Part shown: positions 24,983-32,258 of the stretch, in pieces
How positions within the stretch are numbered: the stretch's first letter is position 1
Layout of the letters: every line of letters begins with the position of its first letter
Assembly: GCA_035493895.1 (NCBI GenBank)
Contig: DATJHM010000103.1
Coordinates: 1-60,442 of the forward strand
Length of the DNA stretch: 60,442 nucleotides
Source of the DNA: DATJHM01 sp035493895
GTDB taxonomy: Bacteria; Chloroflexota; Ktedonobacteria; Ktedonobacterales; Ktedonobacteraceae
Direction: 5' to 3'
Translations under genes and position numbers: made by a program
Notes under the pieces: generated by a model
The model's input: only the letters and a program-made list of their open reading frames with translations
Told to the model about the DNA's origin: nothing
Databases searched by the model: none

Positions 24983-25054
24983 GTGTTTGACGACTTCTTC
25001 GCTGGCCTCAATTGTTAGCGAAAGAGAAGCGTCTCTATATGAGGAGTTGTTTTC

Positions 25055-25930
25055 ATGGCGATTGCTTTTTCGAGAACCCCGGATGGTGATATTATCAGTG
25101 ATCATTTACTCATCGCCCAGGTCATGAGTGAGGCCCTGCCTTACATCGAGTTTTTAAAGGGCAAAACGCTGGTGATCAAGCTGGGCGGTAGTACGCTTGA
25201 GCACCAACGTGGCGTTTTGCAGGATATCATCTGGTTGCATACACTGGGTGCGCACCCTGTGCTGGTTCATGGCGGTGGTCCCTACATCAATGAATGGTTA
25301 ACGAAACTGCAATTGCCTACACGCTTTGAAAATGGCCTGCGTGTGACGGATGCTGCGACGTTGGAAGTGGTGCGCATGGTCTTGCTGGGTCAGGTGAATC
25401 AGGGGTTGGTGCTGATGGCCTCGCAAATGGGTGGCAAGGCCGTTGGTCTGAGTGGCACCGATGGGGGCATGGTTCATGCCCATATCGCCGATGAGCGGCT
25501 TGGCTTCGTTGGCGAGGTGGATAAGGTCGATGCGACCTCTGTTCAGGTGATGATCGAGCAGGGCTATATTCCGATCATTGCTCCTCTCGGCGAAGGCCCA
25601 AATGGCACCTGCTTGAATATTAATGCGGATCTGGTTGCCTCGCACCTCGCAGGCGCGCTCGATGCAGAAAAGCTGATCTTCCTGAGCAACGTGGCTGGCA
25701 TCTGCCGCAACGATGGCTCGCTGATCTCCGAATTGACCGAGCCCGAGGCGCGCCAGCTCATGCAAGAGGGCGTGATCAGTGGTGGGATGATCCCGAAAGT
25801 CGATGCCTGTCTGGAGGCCCTGACCTCTGTTCGCCGCGTCCATATTATTGATGGTCGTGAGGATCATGTCCTGCTGCGCGAACTCTTCACCGATGATGGC
25901 GTCGGCACGATGATCGTTCGCGAACGCTAA
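25055..25930 (+). CDS. argB: Acetylglutamate kinase
   Basis: Phosphorylates N-acetylglutamate, the second and often arginine-controlled step of the pathway. 291 residues, amino-acid kinase fold: LVIKLGGSTLE, LVHGGGPYIN, ENGLRVTDAATLEVVRMVL, NINADLVASHLAGAL, LSNVAGICR and a final VGTMIV. GAGGAG lies 8 bases before the ATG. A short N-terminal extension before the core could take part in hexamer formation and arginine inhibition as in other ArgB, an inference. The transcript probably ends before 26118 or reaches the next operon. Confidence 0.96.
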   Translation: MAIAFSRTPDGDIISDHLLIAQVMSEALPYIEFLKGKTLVIKLGGSTLEHQRGVLQDIIWLHTLGAHPVLVHGGGPYINEWLTKLQLPTRFENGLRVTDAATLEVVRMVLLGQVNQGLVLMASQMGGKAVGLSGTDGGMVHAHIADERLGFVGEVDKVDATSVQVMIEQGYIPIIAPLGEGPNGTCLNINADLVASHLAGALDAEKLIFLSNVAGICRNDGSLISELTEPEARQLMQEGVISGGMIPKVDACLEALTSVRRVHIIDGREDHVLLRELFTDDGVGTMIVRER

Positions 25931-25975
25931 ACGCTGCTGCTGTTTGTTCTGCTCGCTCAGGCGTTGACACATGGT

Positions 25976-26006
25976 TTGACAGCCTGTGGCGAGCATGAGA
26001 TATACT
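25976..26006 (+). promoter_or_regulatory. Promoter for the HAD-his operon
   Basis: TTGACA at 25976-25981 is followed by overlapping -10 candidates GATATA (spacing 17) and TATACT (spacing 19). It lies between argB and the HAD-kinase fusion gene, suggesting that the his operon has its own start separate from argCB. Confidence 0.65.
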
Positions 26007-26088
26007 TATAGCAAAAGACAGAGCATATCAATAGAATATTTTATCATTGTCGTGAGGCGAAGCTTGCCTCCGCCCGGCGTTGTCCGCT

Positions 26089-26118
26089 CACCTCCCTCCC
26101 TGGGAGGTGCTTATTTTT
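26089..26118 (+). terminator. Intrinsic terminator in the leader of the HAD-his operon
   Basis: CACCTCCC (26089-26096) and GGGAGGTG (26102-26109) form a perfect 8-bp stem with a 5-base loop, followed by CTTATTTTT. It lies between the upstream promoter and the next gene, only 15 bases before its ATG, so it may end argCB and also attenuate the his operon. Confidence 0.88.
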
Positions 26119-26132
26119 CAGGTAAGAGGGTT

Positions 26133-28487
26133 ATGCTACAGAGCACTATTAATCATCTGGTGATCTTTGATCTCGATGGCGTGATTACGAGCGAGGAGGC
26201 GTATTGGGATACGGCTGGCCTTGTGGTTCATGAGCTTCTCTATAGTCCACAGTACTGGCATATCGATCCTGCCGTTGATCACTACCTCCCGGTTCAATCT
26301 GCTGAGGAGAGCCGTCGTCTGAGCCGCCAGGTATTGCCTGAAGCGCTTATCCTCGATCTCAAGGCACGCTCGGTCAATTCGAACTGGGATACCTGCTATG
26401 CTGGTTTTTCTCTCTATTTGATCGAATTGCTGGCTCAATTGCCTGCACGTGCCTCGCTGCTGCCACTGCGCCCCTGGGATGCCACCTGGATCGCGGCCTT
26501 TCGTCAGCAGTTAGCCGAGCTTCCTACCCCTGCTCGACCTGATGTTTCGAGCACACGCCCGTTTCATTCCCCTGTTTTTCAGGGCTATTCGGGGCTCGCA
26601 CTCATTGAACGTCTGAACGCCTATGCCAGTGAGCGTCTGGAATTGCCCATTGAGCAGGTCTTTGCGCGCTATAGCCCCTCCTGGCACTTCTGCGAGGAGC
26701 TTTTTCAGGAGTGGTATCTGGGAGAGACGCTCTATAAAAGCGAATCTGGTCATACTCCGAAGCAGGCGCAAAAGCCGGGCTGTATCCATTTTGAGGAGCC
26801 ACTTCTGCCGATTGACCGTCTGCGCTCGACGCTTGAGACGCTGCGCGATCGCGGCTACACATTGGGCGTGGCCACGGGTCGTCCCGGTGCAGAGGCGATT
26901 GCGCCCTTGAAGCAGTATGGCCTTTATCCCTACTTCTCGGAAGCGCATGTGGTGTCTCATGCCGAGGTGGCTCAGGCAGAGGAACTGGCGCGTGCTCAGG
27001 GGAATCCGTTGTCGCTGGTGAAGCCGCATCCGTATCAGTTTTTGCGCGCCGCCGATCCTGGCTATCAACCCGGCCAGCCCACGTTTCCACGGGGCAGCTT
27101 TATCGTCGTGGGTGATACGCCCAGCGATGTGCGGGGAGGGCAGGCCGCCGGGGCGCTCGTGCTCGCCGTCCTCAGTGGCGCACGTACGCCGGAGGCGCGC
27201 ACACTTCTCGAAGAGAGCGAGCCAGATTTTCTGCTCACCGATATGACCGAGGTGCCTGCGCTGCTCGAACGTATTGACGACCTTGCGACGATACAGCGTC
27301 TGCAATTTACGGAACGTGCCCGCGCTGAATTGTTGCTGCAACGCTGGTTCATGCGCTTTATGGGACTTGAGACCGAGCAGGTGACGCTGGCCCCTAAAGC
27401 GGTCTCACTGAACTCTTTTAATGGCATTTATCGTGCAGATGGCGAGGAGTATTTCTTTAAGACCCACGTTGAAGAGCAGGGGGTTCTGGAAGAATACTAT
27501 AACGCGACGATGCTGCACGACGCTGGCTATAATATCGTGCGCCCGCTGCGCTCGTTGCATGAGAAGGGCCAGCAGATGGTGGTGTATCCGGTGATCCATT
27601 TCCCGGTGATGTTCGATCTGATGCGCGCCGTTGAGACCGGTCATACGGAAGAGGCAAGCGTCGATATCCTGGCAGCCGCTGAAAAGAGCGAGTGCGATCG
27701 ATTGAACACGATCTATCGGCAGACGCTGGCCCCGAGTACGGCTGAGGAGCACGCGCGCGCACCCATCCATCAGCTTTTCTGGCATCGCTTAACGGGCGAG
27801 CGCTACAAAAGCTTTTATGCAGGCAAATCGCTTGCGCTTCCTGCCCCCGTGGAGGGCCATTCCGCCACGATCTCTTTTGATGCCTTGCTCGACTATCATT
27901 GGACGATTAATGGTCGCGATCTGCAAATCAAGGGAGAAGCGTATACGCTGGGGAGCTTGCTGGAGCGGGCGAAAGAGCGGCTCGAGCCAGCGCAGGCGCT
28001 CTGGACCGTGATCGGGCATGGTGATGCGCACTTTGGCAATGTGTTTCTGGAAAATCAGCAGGAGTATTGTTACTTTGATCCGGCCTTTGCCGGTCGCCAC
28101 TCTCCACTGCTTGATATTGTGAAGCCGTTTTTCCATAATGTTTTTGCCACCTGGATGTATTTCCCTTATGATATTGCGCGGGATCTCCATCTCACGGTTG
28201 CTATTCGTGATAATCATGTCTATCTTGATCACGATTATCGTCTGACAGCGGTCCGTCAGGCGATTCTTGAGGCAAAGTTGCAGCATTTGCTGCCTCCAGT
28301 GTTGGAGCTATTGCGCGCTGTCGATGCCTTGCCAGAACACTGGGATGAGCTGGTTCGCTCGGCCTTACTCTGCTGTCCTCTGCTGACGGTGAATCTCCTT
28401 GATCCCGCGCGTATGCCTGCGAGTATTAGTTGGTTAGGCCTTTCGTTTGTGCTGGAGATGGGGCATCTATCCCTGATTGGAGACTGA
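26133..28487 (+). CDS. Fusion of a HAD hydrolase and an aminoglycoside-phosphotransferase-fold kinase
   Basis: 784 residues in two enzymatic halves. N-terminal HAD phosphatase (about residues 1-430): VIFDLDGVIT nucleophile motif, LGVATGRPG motif II, a Lys in VKPHPYQFL and VVGDTPSDVRGG motif IV. C-terminal APH/choline-kinase fold: FFKTHVEEQ lysine region, catalytic HGDAHFGN and a YFDPAFAG metal-binding segment in place of the usual DFD/DFE. ATG at 26133 follows AGAGGG. Its stop lies 3 bases before hisH, so it heads a tightly coupled his operon. No separate histidinol phosphatase is visible in the window; the HAD half might supply that activity, but that is inference. The kinase half has no obvious place in histidine synthesis. 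Confidence 0.85.
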   Translation: MLQSTINHLVIFDLDGVITSEEAYWDTAGLVVHELLYSPQYWHIDPAVDHYLPVQSAEESRRLSRQVLPEALILDLKARSVNSNWDTCYAGFSLYLIELLAQLPARASLLPLRPWDATWIAAFRQQLAELPTPARPDVSSTRPFHSPVFQGYSGLALIERLNAYASERLELPIEQVFARYSPSWHFCEELFQEWYLGETLYKSESGHTPKQAQKPGCIHFEEPLLPIDRLRSTLETLRDRGYTLGVATGRPGAEAIAPLKQYGLYPYFSEAHVVSHAEVAQAEELARAQGNPLSLVKPHPYQFLRAADPGYQPGQPTFPRGSFIVVGDTPSDVRGGQAAGALVLAVLSGARTPEARTLLEESEPDFLLTDMTEVPALLERIDDLATIQRLQFTERARAELLLQRWFMRFMGLETEQVTLAPKAVSLNSFNGIYRADGEEYFFKTHVEEQGVLEEYYNATMLHDAGYNIVRPLRSLHEKGQQMVVYPVIHFPVMFDLMRAVETGHTEEASVDILAAAEKSECDRLNTIYRQTLAPSTAEEHARAPIHQLFWHRLTGERYKSFYAGKSLALPAPVEGHSATISFDALLDYHWTINGRDLQIKGEAYTLGSLLERAKERLEPAQALWTVIGHGDAHFGNVFLENQQEYCYFDPAFAGRHSPLLDIVKPFFHNVFATWMYFPYDIARDLHLTVAIRDNHVYLDHDYRLTAVRQAILEAKLQHLLPPVLELLRAVDALPEHWDELVRSALLCCPLLTVNLLDPARMPASISWLGLSFVLEMGHLSLIGD

Positions 28488-28490
28488 TTC

Positions 28491-29105
28491 ATGATCGCTA
28501 TCATTGATTATGGCGCTGGCAATATTCATAGCATTGAGAAGGCCCTGGAGTTTGTAGGGGCTCAGGTTCGCGTGACGGACGATCCAGCGGTGTTGCAAGA
28601 GGCCCATGCGATCGTTCTGCCTGGTGTGGGCTCGGGTGGGTCGGCGATGGCGCGTATGACTGAATGCGGGCTGCCCGATGCTATTCGTGAGGCGACCTAC
28701 CAGGGAAAGCCGTTTCTGGGGATTTGCCTGGGGATGCAGTTGCTGGCCGATCACCATGCTGAAGGTGAGGTGGATGGCCTCAAACTCTTCCGTGGCTCAG
28801 TGCTGCGCATCCCGCATGGGCCGAAAATTCCGCATATGGGCTGGAATCAGATTCGTCCCCTGGAGACTCAGCGTGATCTCCCGATCTTTGCCGGTATCCC
28901 TGAGGATGCCTATTTCTACTTTGCCCATTCCTATTATGTCGAGCCACAGGATCAGCGGGGCGTTGCGGCGGTCACCGATTATGGCTCGCCCTATTGTAGC
29001 GTGATCGCGACCGAGCAGGTCTGGGGCACGCAGTTCCATCCTGAGAAAAGTGGTGAGAGTGGCCTCCAGCTCCTGAAAAATTTTGTGAAATGGGTGAACA
29101 AATGA
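28491..29105 (+). CDS. hisH: Imidazole glycerol phosphate synthase, glutaminase subunit
   Basis: Class I glutaminase that feeds ammonia to HisF. 204 residues with the nucleophile in FLGICLGMQLL and the His-Glu pair in TQFHPEKSG. GGAG lies about 8 bases before the ATG. Overlaps hisA by 4 bases (ATGA), so the two are translationally coupled. Confidence 0.97.
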   Translation: MIAIIDYGAGNIHSIEKALEFVGAQVRVTDDPAVLQEAHAIVLPGVGSGGSAMARMTECGLPDAIREATYQGKPFLGICLGMQLLADHHAEGEVDGLKLFRGSVLRIPHGPKIPHMGWNQIRPLETQRDLPIFAGIPEDAYFYFAHSYYVEPQDQRGVAAVTDYGSPYCSVIATEQVWGTQFHPEKSGESGLQLLKNFVKWVNK

Positions 29106-29824
29106 TCATTTTTCCGGCGATCGATATCAAAGATGGACGCTGTGTGCGTCTCTACCAGGGAGATTATGCGCAGGTAACGACATATGCTGATGATCCCGTC
29201 GAGGTGGCGCAGCGTTTTCAGGCTGCCGGAGCAAGCTGGCTGCATACCGTGGATCTCGATGGTGCGGCCCAGGGTTTTCCGGTCAATGCCGAGCTGATTG
29301 GTCGCATCTGCGCCTCGACAGATCTGCATGTTGAGGTCGGTGGAGGGATGCGTTCTCTGGCGCATATCGAGCAGCTCCTTTCGCTTGGGGTTGAGCGTGT
29401 GATCCTCGGTACGGCTGCGCTTACGGATCGAGCCCTTTTGCAAGAGGCGCTTGCTCGTTGGGGGGAGCGTATTGCCGTTGGCCTGGACGCGCGTGACGGT
29501 CTGGTGGCGATCTCTGGTTGGCGTGAGACGTCGCGCACCGAGGCGACGGTTCTGGCCTCTGAGCTCGCGGTACTGGGTGTGCAGCGTTTTATCTATACCG
29601 ATATTGCGCGTGATGGTACGCTGGTGGGCCCGAATTTCGCGGCTCTGCGGGCAATGCAGCGGGCCTCAGAGAGTGCGTTGATTGCGTCTGGAGGGGTGAG
29701 CAAGCAGGATGATCTTATTGAGCTTGCGCGCCTGGGCGTTGAGGGCGCGATCGTGGGGAAGGCGATCTATACTGGCGATGTGGATCTGGCACGGGCGATC
29801 CGTGAGATTGAGAGGCAAAGCTGA
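29102..29824 (+). CDS. hisA: Phosphoribosylformimino-5-aminoimidazole carboxamide ribotide isomerase
   Basis: Amadori isomerase acting before HisHF. A (beta/alpha)8 protein of 240 residues with the first catalytic Asp in FPAIDIKDGRCVRL and the second in YTDIARDGTLVGPN. ATG at 29102 overlaps the hisH stop in an ATGA junction; the longer start at 29090 is unlikely. It overlaps hisF by one base. Confidence 0.97.
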   Translation: MIIFPAIDIKDGRCVRLYQGDYAQVTTYADDPVEVAQRFQAAGASWLHTVDLDGAAQGFPVNAELIGRICASTDLHVEVGGGMRSLAHIEQLLSLGVERVILGTAALTDRALLQEALARWGERIAVGLDARDGLVAISGWRETSRTEATVLASELAVLGVQRFIYTDIARDGTLVGPNFAALRAMQRASESALIASGGVSKQDDLIELARLGVEGAIVGKAIYTGDVDLARAIREIERQS

Positions 29825-30591
29825 TGTTGACGAAACGTATTATTCCCTGTCTGGATGTAGCGAAGGGCCGCGTCGTGAAGGGCGTCAATTTTGTCAATCT
29901 GCGAGATGCTGGCGATCCGGTGGAACTGGCAAAGTTCTACAATACGGAAGGGGCCGATGAGGTCGTCTTTCTCGATATCACCGCTTCTTATGAGAACCGT
30001 GCGACAATGCTGGACGTGGTGCGGCGTACGGCTGAGCAGGTCTTTATTCCGGTGACCGTGGGTGGTGGGATTCGCTCTGTCGAGGATATCCGCGCGACCC
30101 TTGGCGCTGGCGCGGACAAGACCTCACTGAATACCGCAGCGGTCAATCAGCCCGACCTGTTGCGCGCAGGGGCTGAGCAGTTCGGGGCGCAATGTATCGT
30201 GCTCGCGATCGATGCCCGCTCCAATGCGCAGATGCCCAGTGGCTACGAAGTCTTTGTGCATGGGGGACGCACTCCTACCGGAAAAGATGTGCTGGAATGG
30301 GCACAGCAGGGCGTTGAGCTGGGAGCAGGCGAAATTCTGTTGACGAGCATGGATCGTGATGGCACGAAGCAGGGCTACGATCTGACATTGAATAAGCTTA
30401 TCTCAACTGCCGTGACAGTTCCGCTGATTGCTTCAGGGGGCGTTGGTACGCTTGAGCATTTCTATGAAGGCGTCACAGACGGCGGCGCGGATGCTGTACT
30501 GGCAGCCTCTATTTTTCACTTTGGCGAGTTCCGTGTCCGTGATGTCAAGCACTACTTACAGACAAAAGAAGTGATTGTGCGCCCTTGCTAG
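29824..30591 (+). CDS. hisF: Imidazole glycerol phosphate synthase, cyclase subunit
   Basis: Cyclase partner of HisH, 255 residues, (beta/alpha)8. RIIPCLDVAKGRVVKG contains the first catalytic Asp and VLAIDARS the second; LTSMDRDGTKQGYD and IASGGVGTLEHF are the phosphate-binding ends. Start overlaps the hisA stop (TGATG). It is the last his gene here; hisBCDGIE are elsewhere. Confidence 0.97.
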   Translation: MLTKRIIPCLDVAKGRVVKGVNFVNLRDAGDPVELAKFYNTEGADEVVFLDITASYENRATMLDVVRRTAEQVFIPVTVGGGIRSVEDIRATLGAGADKTSLNTAAVNQPDLLRAGAEQFGAQCIVLAIDARSNAQMPSGYEVFVHGGRTPTGKDVLEWAQQGVELGAGEILLTSMDRDGTKQGYDLTLNKLISTAVTVPLIASGGVGTLEHFYEGVTDGGADAVLAASIFHFGEFRVRDVKHYLQTKEVIVRPC

Positions 30592-30671
30592 CTGCTGGTT
30601 AGCTCTCTCTTCTTTCTGAGGAAATTGCCTGAGAAATTGTTTGATGATACCGTAACTTCTTTTTGCAAAAG

Positions 30672-30700
30672 TTGACAATTCTTGTCTTTCCTCCTATACT
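30672..30700 (+). promoter_or_regulatory. Consensus sigma-70-type promoter before the AAA ATPase
   Basis: TTGACA (30672-30677), 17-base spacer, TATACT (30695-30700). The hexamers and spacing are close to ideal. A cluster of heptamer repeats begins right at the expected start point. Confidence 0.82.
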
Positions 30701-30702
30701 GA

Positions 30703-30731
30703 AGACATCAGATGTCTGATGTCTGATGTCT
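30703..30731 (+). repeat. Three tandem GATGTCT heptamers with an inverted copy
   Basis: GATGTCT occurs at 30711, 30718 and 30725 without spacers, and AGACATC, the reverse complement, precedes them at 30703. The block overlaps the predicted transcription start, a position where a bound protein would repress. Confidence 0.8.
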
Positions 30732-30800
30732 GGAAAATTTGGAATTTGCATATGGAGCCAATGTTCTTATAAAACAAAGGATGAAATAAGGGATCAAAAA

Positions 30801-32177
30801 ATGAGTACTGTTTCTGCAATCCTGACGCTGGATGAGGTGCGTTCGTCTCTGCAATCCGTGCATGGCCTGACGCTTTTGCGTGATGTGCTGGCCGATGATA
30901 CGGCTCAGACGATGCTGAACCTGCTGAAGAGCCTGAGCGTGGCTGAGCCTGAGCCTGAGCTGGTGGCCCGGCTCTATAGCCAGACCTTTGTGGCCCTTGC
31001 CGAGGTGGTGAACCATGATGAGGCGCTTCCTTTTGAAGATGCCTGGCAGGCCTATCTCGTTGACCGCCTCCTCGACGCGCACAATCTCTGGACGGCTTTA
31101 ATTGAACGGACAAGTGCTGCCCGGATCTCTCCTGCACTTCGTTTGCAGGCTCAGCGCGACCTCCAGACACTTCAGCGCCTCTTCCAGCTTTCCGCAGAGA
31201 CACTCTTACATCTGACGCTCGACGTGGTGACGCCCACGCTTCCCGTTTTGAGTGACGCCTGGCTTCCCTGGTCGCATCTCGCGCCCGTAGCTGAGAGCGC
31301 CTCGCCCCATGCTCGTGCTGTTCTGGCGCAGACAATTGCCAGAGCCGAAGATTGGGCGCAGCTTGTTTCTCCTCTTGAGCAGTACTGGGCTCGTCACGGC
31401 ACTGGCGCGCTGGCTCGTTACTCCGTATTGCGCTGGCAGGGAGATGAGGGCCTGTGTGGTATTCTCCATCCCGATCCCATTCAGCTCTCGAACCTGATTG
31501 CCTATGGACGTGAGCAGCGTCTCTTGCAGGCCAATACCGAGCGTTTCCTGGCAGGTCTTCCCGCGCAGGATGCCTTACTCTATGGTGCTCCCGGGACCGG
31601 CAAATCTTCCACGGTCAAAGCGCTGGTCAATGCCTATGCTGAACAGGGGTTGCGTCTGGTCGAGATCCACAGAGAGCATATCAAAGATCTGCCGCGCATC
31701 GTCGCCATCCTGCGCCAGCGCGCTCCTCATTTCCTGCTCTTCATCGACGACCTTTCATTTGAAGAGCACGAGACCGAATATAAAGTGCTCAAGATGCTGC
31801 TTGAGGGAACCGCTGAGTCGCGTCCTCACAACGTCCTGATCTACGCCACGACCAACCGCATGAATCTGATACGCGAAAACTTTTCAGATCGTGGCAAGCC
31901 AGCCGACGATACCAACTGGCGTGATACCATGGACGAGAAGCAATCACTTGTTCATCGCTTTGGTTTGCGCGTGACCTTTGTCTCGCCCGACCAGGAGCGC
32001 TACCTGGAGATCGCCCTTGGGCTCGCTCGTCAGCGCCAGCTCGATCTGCCGGATGAGGTCATTCGTCAGCGCGCGCTTCGCTGGGAGCGCCAGCATGTAG
32101 GCCGTTCTGGTCGTCTCGCTCGCCAGTTCATCGACGATCTTGAAGCCGAGTTGAAGACCGCCAATCCTCCTGCATAG
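30801..32177 (+). CDS. DUF815-family AAA+ ATPase
   Basis: 458 residues. The C-terminal ATPase half has Walker A GAPGTGKSS, Walker B FLLFIDDLSF, a sensor-1-like IYATTNR and a basic lid segment, in the arrangement of DUF815 proteins. The N-terminal ~200 residues are mostly helical and carry no known domain. ATG at 30801 follows AAGGG. DUF815 proteins are conserved but poorly characterised; a remodelling or loading role is only a guess. Transcribed from a strong promoter with operator-like repeats, so probably tightly controlled. Confidence 0.88.
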   Translation: MSTVSAILTLDEVRSSLQSVHGLTLLRDVLADDTAQTMLNLLKSLSVAEPEPELVARLYSQTFVALAEVVNHDEALPFEDAWQAYLVDRLLDAHNLWTALIERTSAARISPALRLQAQRDLQTLQRLFQLSAETLLHLTLDVVTPTLPVLSDAWLPWSHLAPVAESASPHARAVLAQTIARAEDWAQLVSPLEQYWARHGTGALARYSVLRWQGDEGLCGILHPDPIQLSNLIAYGREQRLLQANTERFLAGLPAQDALLYGAPGTGKSSTVKALVNAYAEQGLRLVEIHREHIKDLPRIVAILRQRAPHFLLFIDDLSFEEHETEYKVLKMLLEGTAESRPHNVLIYATTNRMNLIRENFSDRGKPADDTNWRDTMDEKQSLVHRFGLRVTFVSPDQERYLEIALGLARQRQLDLPDEVIRQRALRWERQHVGRSGRLARQFIDDLEAELKTANPPA

Positions 32178-32193
32178 AGCAGGAGTAAATATT

Positions 32194-32238
32194 GAAAGGC
32201 CATTCCTCCCCTTTATTGTGAGGGAGGAATGGCCTTTC
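32194..32238. terminator. Bidirectional terminator between convergent genes
   Basis: Perfect 17-bp stem (32194-32210 with 32222-32238) around an 11-base loop, sitting between the AAA ATPase and the GH65 gene. T-rich tracts are short on both sides but the stem is very stable. Confidence 0.82.
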
Positions 32239-32258
32239 GTCATGATCCGCTGATTTTG

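Noticed and set aside
26511..27341. 276-codon minus-strand frame inside the HAD-kinase fusion
   Set aside because: Arg/Gln-rich antisense translation without motif or ribosome site.
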